Positions 1-8,600 of a stretch of 22,220 bases of DNA are shown piece by piece. Every line of letters begins with the position of its first letter. Position 1 is the stretch's first letter. Position numbers and translations under genes: made by a program. The stretch comes from Candidatus Aerophobota bacterium (GTDB taxonomy: Bacteria > Aerophobota > Aerophobia > Aerophobales > AE-B3A), in assembly GCA_030602105.1 (NCBI GenBank), contig JAUWAK010000003.1, forward strand, positions 1 through 22,220, written 5' to 3'. The notes below the pieces were generated by a model, which was not told where the DNA came from, searched no databases, and saw nothing but the letters and a program-made list of their open reading frames with translations.

Positions 1-743
1 GGAGTTACCGGATGCCTTCCTGGTCCGCTACGACCCTCACCCCCCCCATGGGGATGATCTACAGGATTCTTGGCTACTCCTCGAACCCGGGGACGTCTAC
101 CCAACTGTCGAGATCGTCCTGCTTTGCCTATCTGAGTGTTCTCATGCTCCACATTACCTACCCCGCCAAAGGTAGCTCTGCATTCCAGATGAATCAGGCG
201 TATCTCGCCTGAAGGAAGCTTAACCTGAGCATATCCCCCTTCTTTGCTCAGAAGTTGCGCTGAGCCCCCGGCTGAACGAACCAATTGCCCTCCTTTCCCC
301 TTCACCAGCTCAATATTATGAATGGGACTTCCTTCCGGGATTCGCCTCAGGGGAAGACTGTTTCCACTCCTGAGGGGAGCCTTCTCTCCCGCCACAACTA
401 CATCCCCCATTTTCAAGAGACTAGGGGCTACAATGTATCTCTTTTCCCCATCTTTGTAGCAAAGGAGAGCCACTCTTGCTGATCGATTAGGGTCGTACTC
501 GATAGAAGTTACCCGGGCGGGAATTCCCTCCTTGTCCCGTTTGAAGTCAATCAGCCGGTATTTCCTTTTGCTTCCACCTCCCCGATATCTTACGGTAATT
601 CTTCCCTGATTATTTCGACCGGCTCTTTTTTTCAAGGGAACGGTAAGAGTCTTTTCGGGTTCTGTTCTAGTGATCTCAGAGAAATCGGAGGCACTCTGAT
701 GTCTTCTTCCGGGGGAAGTAGGTCTGTACACGTTAATAGGCAT
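1..743 (-). CDS. rplB: Ribosomal protein L2 (uL2), 3'-truncated by the window edge
   Basis: Large-subunit protein uL2, which binds 23S rRNA and supports the peptidyl transferase centre. The ATG at 743 opens a frame beginning MPINVYRPTSPGRRHQ and running to the left edge without a stop; 247 codons are visible. The conserved C-terminal segment VDHPHGGGEGRS, containing the functionally important histidine, is present close to the edge. Bacterial L2 is usually about 275 residues, so some 27 residues lie outside the window. The start is separated from the rplW stop by one base (TAG-G-ATG) and has a GGAG sequence about seven bases upstream, so translation is probably coupled to rplW. This is the S10-operon order rplC-rplD-rplW-rplB. 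Identification is secure from the motifs; only the C-terminus is unseen. Confidence 0.97.
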   Translation of the reverse strand, partial: MPINVYRPTSPGRRHQSASDFSEITRTEPEKTLTVPLKKRAGRNNQGRITVRYRGGGSKRKYRLIDFKRDKEGIPARVTSIEYDPNRSARVALLCYKDGEKRYIVAPSLLKMGDVVVAGEKAPLRSGNSLPLRRIPEGSPIHNIELVKGKGGQLVRSAGGSAQLLSKEGGYAQVKLPSGEIRLIHLECRATFGGVGNVEHENTQIGKAGRSRQLGRRPRVRGVAKNPVDHPHGGGEGRSGPGRHPVT

Positions 744-744
744 C

Positions 745-1035
745 CTAAACTCCTAATTCCTCGATGGTGTCGCCTTCCTTCAGTTTCACTATCGCTTTCT
801 TGTAGCGGGATGTCTTCCCCACCACCCGACCTCGCCATTTTCTGGGTTTGCCCTTCACCTGCATGGTTCTCACTTTGTCTACCCTTACCTTAAACATTTC
901 TTCCACAGCTTCCTTTATTTCAATCTTACCTACCTGGAGGGGAACTTTGAATACATATTTGTTTTCCCTCAAAAGATGCGTGCTTTTTTCCGAGACCATA
1001 GGCTGGAGAATAATTTCCTTATCTGCCTTAGTCAT
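745..1035 (-). CDS. rplW: Ribosomal protein L23 (uL23)
   Basis: Large-subunit protein located at the peptide exit tunnel, where it docks trigger factor and SRP. The 96-residue product has the family length and pattern: an N-terminal IILQPMVSEKS motif, a central YVFKV strand, IKEAVEEMFKVRVDKVRT, and a basic GKPRKWRGRVVGKTSRYKKAIVKL loop/strand. The ATG overlaps the rplD stop by four bases (ATGA), so re-initiation or coupling with rplD is expected. Only one base separates its TAG stop from the rplB start. No odd features were seen. Confidence 0.97.
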   Translation of the reverse strand: MTKADKEIILQPMVSEKSTHLLRENKYVFKVPLQVGKIEIKEAVEEMFKVRVDKVRTMQVKGKPRKWRGRVVGKTSRYKKAIVKLKEGDTIEELGV

Positions 1036-1655
1036 TTCTTGAGTCTATCCTCTATCCTCTTCAGCGCTCCTCTGGTTACCAATACACTCTCATGAGAGAG
1101 GATATCATACGCTGAGACCAAAGGAGCAAGTCTGACTTGTAGGTACTTTAGATTGGAGGTGGCCCTTCTTATCTTCTCATTCCACTTTTCCAATATCAAT
1201 AAGGTTTTACCTTCCACAGGAAACTGACTTAAGAATTTTGCCATCTCCCGCGTCTTGGGCTCATTCAGCTTAACTTTGTCCAGAACAAAAAGTGAATTCT
1301 CCCTTAGCTTCTTTCTAAGACTGGATCTGAAGGCTAATCTTTTGGTCTTCTTGGGCAAAGAATATTCAAAACTCCTCGGTTTGGGTCCAAAGGTAACCCC
1401 TCCCCCAACCCGCAATGGTGAGCGAATGGTTCCTGCTCTTGCTCTTCCAGTGCCTTTCTGAGCAAAGGGTTTGCGGCCTCCACCCCTTACTTCACTTCGG
1501 CCCTTGGTTGAGGCTGTTCCTCTTCTCTGGTTAGTGTGATGAGCTAATATTACTTCCCTGAGAATCCATCTATTAATGTCGCCTTCGAAGATATCCTTAT
1601 CCAGCGTAATGTCCCCAGCCCTCTTACCTTTTGCATCGTAAAGCGGCGCTTGCAT
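1032..1655 (-). CDS. rplD: Ribosomal protein L4 (uL4)
   Basis: Large-subunit assembly protein whose extended loop lines the exit-tunnel constriction and whose E. coli homologue represses the S10 operon. The 207-residue length fits the family. The basic glycine-rich loop is clear at about residues 48-85 (RSEVRGGGRKPFAQKGTGRARAGT, then SPLRVGGGVTFGP), followed by the globular part with KLLRENSLFVLDKV-like and SAYDILSHESVLVT elements. The ATG at 1655 lies two bases after the rplC stop; the Shine-Dalgarno is weak, so coupling to rplC is likely. The E. coli target of L4 regulation (the S10 leader) has no room here, because rpsJ follows fusA by only 11 nt. Confidence 0.97.
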   Translation of the reverse strand: MQAPLYDAKGKRAGDITLDKDIFEGDINRWILREVILAHHTNQRRGTASTKGRSEVRGGGRKPFAQKGTGRARAGTIRSPLRVGGGVTFGPKPRSFEYSLPKKTKRLAFRSSLRKKLRENSLFVLDKVKLNEPKTREMAKFLSQFPVEGKTLLILEKWNEKIRRATSNLKYLQVRLAPLVSAYDILSHESVLVTRGALKRIEDRLKK

Positions 1656-1657
1656 TC

Positions 1658-2278
1658 TTAGCTCTCATGTCCTTTTATGGTCAAAAGATCTCCCCCCTTA
1701 CCTGGCAAACTCCCCTTAATCAGGAGAAGATTCTCCTTCTCGTCTATTTTAACCACTTTCAGATTATGCACGGTCATTTTCTCCCATCCCATCCTTCCCG
1801 GCATTTTCTTTCCCTTAAATACCCGGGACGGGTCAGCAGAAGCTCCTATGGAGCCAGGCCTGCGATGCCACTGTTTTGCTCCGTGAGAAGCAGGACCACC
1901 CTTGAAACCGTGTCTTTTAACTACACCTGCAAAGCCTTTCCCTTTGGAAATACCACTAACACTTACTAAATCTCCCTCCTTGAAAATATTCACTCTAATC
2001 TCATCCCCGGCCTCACACTCATCCATGCTCTTCATCCTTATTTCCCTGAGGTATTTTTGAGACGGGATTCCTCTTTTTTCAAAGTATCCCAGCCTTGGTT
2101 TGTTGAGTCTTTTGGTCTCCTTGAAACCTATCTGAATGGCTTCATATCCATCCTTGTCCTGCATCTTTTTTTGGACTATGATGCAGGGTCCGGCCTCAAC
2201 TAAAGTTACGGGAACAAGAGTATCTTTTTCAAAGATGTGAGTCATCCCCAGCTTTTTTCCTAGGATCGCCTTTATCAC
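1658..2278 (-). CDS. rplC: Ribosomal protein L3 (uL3)
   Basis: Early-assembly large-subunit protein that reaches into the peptidyl transferase centre. The 206-residue product has the N-terminal ILGKKLGMTHIF motif and the conserved internal loop with HGAKQWHRRPGSIGAS and VFKGKKMPGRMG at about residues 130-165. The start codon is GTG, overlapping the rpsJ TGA stop by four bases (GTGA), with a GAGGTG ribosome site five bases upstream. The C-terminus LLTIKGHES ends two bases before rplD. Length and motifs are normal. Confidence 0.97.
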   Translation of the reverse strand: MIKAILGKKLGMTHIFEKDTLVPVTLVEAGPCIIVQKKMQDKDGYEAIQIGFKETKRLNKPRLGYFEKRGIPSQKYLREIRMKSMDECEAGDEIRVNIFKEGDLVSVSGISKGKGFAGVVKRHGFKGGPASHGAKQWHRRPGSIGASADPSRVFKGKKMPGRMGWEKMTVHNLKVVKIDEKENLLLIKGSLPGKGGDLLTIKGHES

Positions 2279-2583
2279 AGCTTCACCTCAATGTGCACTC
2301 CGGTGGGAAGATTCATTCCCATCAAAGCATCCACAGTTTTGGGGTTTGATTGCACAATATCAATCAGTCTTTTATGAATTCTCATTTCAAACTGCTCCCG
2401 GGCATCCTTGTGAGTATGAGGAGATTTTATCACCGTGAATCGGCTGATTTTAGTAGGTAGAGGTACAGGACCGCAGATTTTTCCTCCTGTTCTCTTTATA
2501 GTCTCCACAATTTTTTTCACCGATTGATCCAATATTCGGTGGTCGTACGCCTTCAACTTGATTCTGATCTTCTGTTCAGGCAT
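2275..2583 (-). CDS. rpsJ: Ribosomal protein S10 (uS10, NusE)
   Basis: Small-subunit protein of the 30S head; its family also acts as NusE, bridging NusG to the ribosome and taking part in antitermination. The 102-residue product shows the standard IRIKLKAYDHRILDQSVKKI start, GPVPLPTKISRFTVIKSPHTHKDAREQFEMRIHKR middle and GVHIEVKL end. It starts only 11 nt after fusA, with GAGGTG in that gap. In E. coli a long S10 leader precedes this gene and mediates L4 control; there is no space for it here. NusG, its partner, lies upstream in the same gene string. Confidence 0.97.
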   Translation of the reverse strand: MPEQKIRIKLKAYDHRILDQSVKKIVETIKRTGGKICGPVPLPTKISRFTVIKSPHTHKDAREQFEMRIHKRLIDIVQSNPKTVDALMGMNLPTGVHIEVKL

Positions 2584-2594
2584 CCCTCACCTCT

Positions 2595-4682
2595 TTATTT
2601 CGTCGCACCATAATCCCTTGCGAGCTGGCCAGCCATTCCCGGGGGTACCTCCTGGTAATGAGAAAACTCTATGTTGGGTACCGCTCTGCCCTGTGTTAAG
2701 GACCTGAGGCGCGTAACGTAGCCGAACAGTTCTGCTAAAGGAACATAGCTTTTGAGATACCGAATGTTTCCCCGGGTTTCCATTTTATGAATCTGCCCGC
2801 GTCGGCCAGTTATATCCCCAAATACCTCTCCCAAAAATTCCTGAGGAACTCTTATCTCTACCTTCATCGTAGGTTCTAAGAAGTATGGGTCTGCCTTCAG
2901 GGCCGCCTTCCTAAAGGCGATGGAGGCAGCAGTCCTAAAGGCGAACTCCGAAGAATCTACCGGATGATATGAACCGTCAAGGAGGGTTACCTTGATGTCA
3001 ACCAGAGGATAGCCTGCCAGAACTCCCGTATTCATGGCCTGCTCAATCCCCTTTCGTATGGCTGGCACAAATTCCTTAGGAATAGGGCCGCCTCTAGTCT
3101 TGTCCTGGAACACAATTTCATCATCTTTGTTCCTCGGTTCCACTTGGACCGATACATCTCCGTACTGCCCCCTCCCTCCACTCTGGTGGATATATCGACC
3201 CTGAGCTGCGGCCTCTTTCCTCACCGTCTCCCGATAAGCCACTTGAGGCTCCCCCGTGCTTACTCCAACCTTAAACTCTCGCCTCAGTCTATCAAGGATA
3301 ACTTCCAGATGAAGCTGGCCCATTCCCGAAATTATGGTTTGACCAGTTTCTCTATCCTGGTGAACTCTGAAGGTAGGATCCTCCCCAGCCAATCTGGAAA
3401 GGGAATCAGCCAGTTTCTTCTGGTCCAGCTTCGTCTTGGACTCAATGGCCGTAGAGAGCACTGGTTCGGCAAATTGTATGTTTTCCAGGATGACAGGGTG
3501 CCGCTCATCGCAGAGAGAGTCCCCGGTATCAATATTCCGAGGGCCTATAGCTGCTCCAATTTCTCCAGCTTTGATTTCTGTCCGTGCCTGTCTATAGTTA
3601 GCGTGCATTTCCAGAATACGGCCGAACCTCTCTTTCTCATGTTTCATAGAGTTATAGACAAAGGAGCCTGCTTTGATCTTTCCCGAATAAACCCGAAAGT
3701 AAGTCAATTTCCCCACGTAGGGGTCGGTGACAACCTTAAAAGCCAGAGCAGCCAAGGGTTCATCCGGTGAGGGGCATCTTATCTCCTTCTCACCTGATAT
3801 GGGATCCAATCCCTCTACTGGAGGAACATCCAAAGGAGAAGGTAGGTAATCCATGACGGCATCCAAAAGAAGACGGGTTCCTTTATTCTTCAGCGCACTT
3901 CCACAAACTACGGGCACTCCTTTGTGATGAAGACACATATATCTTACCGCCTTCTTGATTTCTTCTGGCTCGAGCTCTCCTTTCTCCAAAAACTTTTCCA
4001 GATAATCATCATTGGCTTCAGCCACTTTCTCCACCAACTGGTGGTGAAAATCATGAGCTTTCGCTGTCAAATCAGGCGGAATTTTTTCCCTAGAAACCTT
4101 GGCCTCTAAATCTTCACCATGCCAAATCACTGCTTCCATTCGCACCAAATCCACCACTCCCCGGAAGCCCCCCTCCTCACCAATGGGAATTTGAAGAGGC
4201 AGAGGTGTGAGATCGAATTCTTCGCCCACAGATTCCACCACCCGCCAAAAATCAGCCCCCACCCTGTCTAGTTTGTTGATGAAGATAATACGAGGAATAT
4301 GATAGCGGTTGGCCTGACGCCAGACTGCCTCTGACTGCGGCTCAACTCCCTCCACACCACAAAAAATGATCACCGCTCCGTCCAGGATCCTTAGAGTTCT
4401 CTCCACTTCAACGGTGAAATCAACGTGGCCTGGAGTATCAATAATATTTATCTGATGGCCTTTCCAAAAACAGGTGGTTGCGGCAGAGGTAATAGTAATG
4501 CCCCTTTCCTTCTCCTGTATCATCCAATCCATCACTGCTGTACCTTCATGGACCTCCCCTACTCTTCTTATCTTTCCCGTATAATACAACATACGTTCAG
4601 TAATGGTTGTCTTACCCGCATCTATGTGAGCCACAATACCAATGTTTCTTATTCTATCCAAACGATATGAGTTCTTTCCCAT
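2595..4682 (-). CDS. fusA: Translation elongation factor G
   Basis: GTPase that translocates tRNA-mRNA through the ribosome and, with RRF, recycles ribosomes. From the chosen ATG (695 residues) the G domain shows the P-loop AHIDAGKTT at residues 18-26, switch I RGITITSAAT, DTPGHVDF, NKLD and GSAL. Domain IV carries HQSGGRGQYGDV, and domain V ends with FSHYQEVPPGM. The reading frame also allows a GTG start 15 bases upstream (4697) that would overlap rpsG, but the ATG at 4682 has GGTGGTGAG seven bases before it and gives the family-typical MGKNSYRLDRIRNIGI start. It lies between rpsG and rpsJ; the tuf gene that usually follows fusA is missing here and is found upstream instead. Confidence 0.97.
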   Translation of the reverse strand: MGKNSYRLDRIRNIGIVAHIDAGKTTITERMLYYTGKIRRVGEVHEGTAVMDWMIQEKERGITITSAATTCFWKGHQINIIDTPGHVDFTVEVERTLRILDGAVIIFCGVEGVEPQSEAVWRQANRYHIPRIIFINKLDRVGADFWRVVESVGEEFDLTPLPLQIPIGEEGGFRGVVDLVRMEAVIWHGEDLEAKVSREKIPPDLTAKAHDFHHQLVEKVAEANDDYLEKFLEKGELEPEEIKKAVRYMCLHHKGVPVVCGSALKNKGTRLLLDAVMDYLPSPLDVPPVEGLDPISGEKEIRCPSPDEPLAALAFKVVTDPYVGKLTYFRVYSGKIKAGSFVYNSMKHEKERFGRILEMHANYRQARTEIKAGEIGAAIGPRNIDTGDSLCDERHPVILENIQFAEPVLSTAIESKTKLDQKKLADSLSRLAGEDPTFRVHQDRETGQTIISGMGQLHLEVILDRLRREFKVGVSTGEPQVAYRETVRKEAAAQGRYIHQSGGRGQYGDVSVQVEPRNKDDEIVFQDKTRGGPIPKEFVPAIRKGIEQAMNTGVLAGYPLVDIKVTLLDGSYHPVDSSEFAFRTAASIAFRKAALKADPYFLEPTMKVEIRVPQEFLGEVFGDITGRRGQIHKMETRGNIRYLKSYVPLAELFGYVTRLRSLTQGRAVPNIEFSHYQEVPPGMAGQLARDYGATK

Positions 4683-4689
4683 ATGTCTT

Positions 4690-4698
4690 CTCACCACC
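4690..4698 (-). promoter_or_regulatory. Ribosome binding site deciding the fusA start
   Basis: GGTGGTGAG inside the last codons and stop of rpsG, seven bases before ATG 4682. The GTG at 4697 lies within this element and so is unlikely to be the start. The overlap with the end of rpsG implies coupled translation. Confidence 0.6.
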
Positions 4699-5161
4699 GA
4701 TAGTGAGCAAAGGCTCGATTGGCCTCCGCCATTTTGTGAGTATCTTCCCTCTTCTTCACAGCCAATCCTTCTTGTCGGAACGCCATTACTATTTCCTCGG
4801 CTAGCCTTTCCCTCATGGGCCTACCCTTTTTTTGGCGGGCGAATTGAACTATCCACCGCAGAGCGAGAGTCTCCTGTCTCTGGGGATCGACAGTGCTGGG
4901 CACCTGATAAGTAGCTCCTCCAACTCGCCGAGACCGCACTTCCAATACCGGTTTGACGTTCTCCATTGCTTTCAAGAAAACCTGAAGGGGGTTTTGTTTT
5001 GTTTTTTTCTCTATAACGGCGAAACAATCATAGCAAATCGCCTCGGCTTTGCTCTTTCCTCCGTCCTTCATAACCTTATTGATGAGCTTGCCCACTAACT
5101 GACTATTATAGAGAGAATCTGGCAATACCACCCTTTTCTTGGATATCTTGCGCCTCGCCAT
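4691..5161 (-). CDS. rpsG: Ribosomal protein S7 (uS7)
   Basis: Primary 16S rRNA binder that nucleates the 30S head; in E. coli it represses its own operon. The 156-residue product has the standard MARRKISKKR start, the conserved PLQVFLKAMENVKPVLEVRSRRVGGATYQVP segment (about residues 58-88) and RWIVQFAR, GRPMRERLAEEI, ANRAFAHYRW at the end. Its Shine-Dalgarno AAGGAG sits inside the last rpsL codons, eight bases before ATG. The rpsL-rpsG gap is five bases, so the long intercistronic S7 binding site known from E. coli is absent. Confidence 0.97.
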   Translation of the reverse strand: MARRKISKKRVVLPDSLYNSQLVGKLINKVMKDGGKSKAEAICYDCFAVIEKKTKQNPLQVFLKAMENVKPVLEVRSRRVGGATYQVPSTVDPQRQETLALRWIVQFARQKKGRPMRERLAEEIVMAFRQEGLAVKKREDTHKMAEANRAFAHYRW

Positions 5162-5166
5162 CTCTT

Positions 5167-5535
5167 CTACTCCTTTTTCCTGCCATACCTTGACCGACTT
5201 CTTTTCCTTCCTTCAACTCCGCTGGTATCTAGAGTTCCACGGACAACGTGGTATTTCACTCCAGGCAGATCCTTAACTCTACCGCCTTCCACCAGGACAA
5301 TAGAATGCTCCTGGAGGTTATGTCCTTCGCCAGGAATGTAGGCGGTGACGACTCTACCGCTGGATAGTCTCACTCTGGCTACTTTTCGAAGAGCAGAATT
5401 GGGCTTCTTTGGAGTTAGAGTTCGGACACTAACACAGACTCCTTTCTTCTGAGGCGATCCTCCAAGAGCTATACTTTTCGATTTTTTTCTTGCTCTTTTG
5501 CGTTTCTTCCTTAAGAGCTGATTTATGGTTGGCAT
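5167..5535 (-). CDS. rpsL: Ribosomal protein S12 (uS12)
   Basis: Small-subunit protein at the decoding centre, controlling accuracy and the target of streptomycin-resistance mutations. The 122-residue product has TPKKPNSALRKV with Lys43/Lys44 and the second resistance loop VKDLPGVKYH with Lys88. Asp89 is the residue methylthiolated by RimO in other bacteria. All are wild-type, predicting streptomycin sensitivity at this protein. The ATG has AAGGAA upstream. It follows rpoC by 91 nt, the longest gap in the secE-rplB stretch. In that gap I see only a weak imperfect hairpin (CTCTT/AAGAG) and no promoter or terminator that I would call. Confidence 0.97.
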   Translation of the reverse strand: MPTINQLLRKKRKRARKKSKSIALGGSPQKKGVCVSVRTLTPKKPNSALRKVARVRLSSGRVVTAYIPGEGHNLQEHSIVLVEGGRVKDLPGVKYHVVRGTLDTSGVEGRKRSRSRYGRKKE

Positions 5536-5626
5536 AAGCGTTCCTTTCCAACAACGACCTCAAGAAATATCTCAGGACTCTTCCCCTTGATCACCAGATA
5601 AGAGCTTCCGACTCCCCTAGTAGTTA

Positions 5627-8600
5627 TCAGGACCCATTTGAGACGGGCTTATCCTGCAAACCGTAGAAGCCTGTCCCAGCCGGGATAAGCTTCCCAACGA
5701 TCACATTCCCTTTCAGCCCTCTAAGATGGTCAACCTGCCCGCATATAGCAGCTTCTGCCAGTACCTGCTTGGTCCTCTGAAAGGATGCAGCTGCCAGAAA
5801 GCTTCTTTTATCTTCCTGGGCTGCTTTGGAGATAGTCAAAAGAACTGGCCTAACTGTGGCTGGCTTGCCTCCTTTTTCCTTTGTTTTGCTATTAGCCTCT
5901 TCGAAATCTACCTTGTCTACCTGTTCTCCCGGAAGATAACCTGTATCCCCCGGATCTTCCACTTCGACCTTACGCATCATCTGTCTGATGATTACCTCAA
6001 AATGCTTACTATCAATATTCACCCCTTGGGACTTATAAACCTCCTGGGTCTGATTAACCAGGTAGTCCTCAACTGCTCTAACGCCTTTGATAGCCAGAAG
6101 AGCGCGTGGATTGACACTTCCTTCAATAAGTTTCTCTCCTGGCTCTACCATATCCCCCTCGGAAACAAGTATTTCTCCACCCACCTCGTAGGTGATCTCC
6201 TTTTCTCCTTCACCCCGAATCTTAACCAGAACTCTTCCCTCTGCCTCCTCAATGGCTACTCTTCCTTCTACCTCACTTATCAGAGCCTCCTCTCCCTTGC
6301 GCTGCCGAACAGCTCCTCTTTTTGAATAGGTTTGTTTTCTGGGCTCAAAAAGTTCAGTAGCTCGGGGCAGTCCTTGAGGAATATCTCCTCCTTTCTGGAA
6401 TATTCCTCCAGTGTGGAAAGTACGCAAGGTAAGCTGTGTTCCAGGTTCTCCTATGGATTGAGCAGCAATGACTCCCACAGCTTCACCTACACTCACCATT
6501 CTATGGGCGGAAAGATCCCATCCATAGCACCTCTGACACAATCCCCATTTTGCCTGACAGGTTAAGGGAGATCGGATTTTCACCTCCCGGATTCCTGCTG
6601 CATCTACTTCATCAGCAATCTTCTTGGTGATTTCCTCATTTGATCCCACGATAACCTCTTCTGTGGAAGCATCAAGCACAGGAGAAGCGGTGAGCCTGCC
6701 AACAATTCTTCTCCCGACAGGCTCTATTATCTTACCGTCCCTTACCCGAGATTTCATGGTAAGACCGTCTATGGTCTGACAATCGTTCTCAGTGATAATC
6801 AGATTTTGAGCAGTCGCCACTAATTTGCGTGTAAGATACCCTGCGTAAGCTGTTTTTAGGGCTGTATCCACCAGACCTTTTCTTCCTCCGGACGTGGACA
6901 TAAAGTACTCCGGAGCAGTCAAGCCTTCTTTGAAACTTGATCGAATAGGTTCCTCACCAACTCTTCCCCTCAGTCTTCCCCCCGAGACGGGGTAGAAGTA
7001 ATGTTTGATCGCCTCAGAGGAGATGTTCAGGTCTTTGCGGAAAACTTCATCCCAAAGCTCTCGGCGGTAAGTTTCCCTTATTGATCTACTCATCAGACCC
7101 CGCATTCCAATAATCTGGCGCAATTGATCCGCAGTACCTCTGGCCCCTGATTTCCACATTAAATAAAGGGAGTTGAGCGGATGCCGGGACAGATACTGAG
7201 AAACTTTCTCTCCTAGCTGCTCAGTTGCCCTCATCAGCGCATCAATCACATCAATATATCTTTGCTCCTCACTGATGGTTCCCGCCTCGGCCAGGAGGCC
7301 ATATCCCCTCGTTTCCTCTTCTATCGCCTCCAACAGCCCCTTTTTTTCTTTGATGTTGGGTAAGTCCGCCATAGAAAAAGTTAGGCCGCAGTAAGTAGCG
7401 TAATCAAATCCCAGTTTCTTTATCTTGTCAAGCGTCTGCACGGCAACAGTATTGCCCCACCTTTGCCAGATCTCGGCTACGAGAGCTGATAATACTTCCT
7501 TATCCACCAATCGATTCTGGAATTCCATTGTCTCTGGTAGAACCTGATTGAATACTACCCTTCCCGGGGTTGTCTCTATCCATTCCCCACCCAGCAGCAG
7601 TTTTATGGGCTGGTGGACACTCACCCTGTCCAGATCATAGGCCAATAGCACTTCCTGGGCAGAGGAAAAAACCTTCTTCTCATCCTCGGCTCTACTTTCC
7701 AAAGTCAAATAGTAGCAGCCGACCGTAATGTCCTGGGTTGGACTGACGATGGGTTCTCCACTGGCGGGAGAAAGGATGTTGTTGGTAGAAAGCAGGAGTG
7801 TCCTCGCCTCAAGCTGGGCTTCATAGCAGAGGGGAACGTGGATAGCCATCTGGTCTCCATCGAAGTCAGCATTAAAACCTGTGCACACCAAGGGATGCAG
7901 CTGTATGGCATTTCCTTCTATGAGAACAGGTTGGAAGGCCTGAATTCCTAATCTGTGCAGAGTAGGGGCTCTATTCAGAAGAACCGGATGATCCTCAACC
8001 ACTCTCTCCAGTATTCCCCAAACAAAAGGATCAGCTTTCTCAACCAGATCATTGGCTCTCTTGATAGTCTCCGCCTTTCCTTCCTGCAAAATCTCCCTAA
8101 TCACAAAGGGACGGAAAAGTTCCAAAGCCATTTTCTCCGGTATTCCGCATTCATGGAGGCTTAAATCAGGTCCAGGTACTATCACCGCTCTTCCCGAATA
8201 ATCGACCCTTTTGCCCAAGAGATTCTGACGAAATCTGCCCTGCTTCCCCTTAATTGCCTCACTCAGTGATTTGAGGACCCGACCACCTGCCCCCAAAATG
8301 GGCTGGGAGAGTTTTTCATTCTCAAACAAGGCATCAACCGCCTGTTGCAGCATTTTCTTCTCATTGTGGATGATAATCCGAGGAGCTCCTATCTCCAACA
8401 GATATTTCAGACGGTTGTTTCTATTGATGATCCGACGATACAAATCATTCAAATCGGAGTTGGCGAAAATACCGCTTTCCAGCTGGACCATAGGTCTAAA
8501 ATCCGGAGGAATGACAGGAATAATTTTTAGAATCATCCATTGGGGTTTGTTGCCGGAGCGCAGGAAATCCTCAACTACCTCAAGCTGGTTAAGCAATTTG

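Noticed and set aside
3144..3770. 208-codon open frame on the + strand
   Set aside because: It is antisense to fusA domains II-IV; low-complexity composition and no family resemblance.
5536..5626. Promoter or S12/S7 regulatory leader in the rpoC-rpsL gap
   Set aside because: No hexamer pair near consensus; only an imperfect five-base stem was found.
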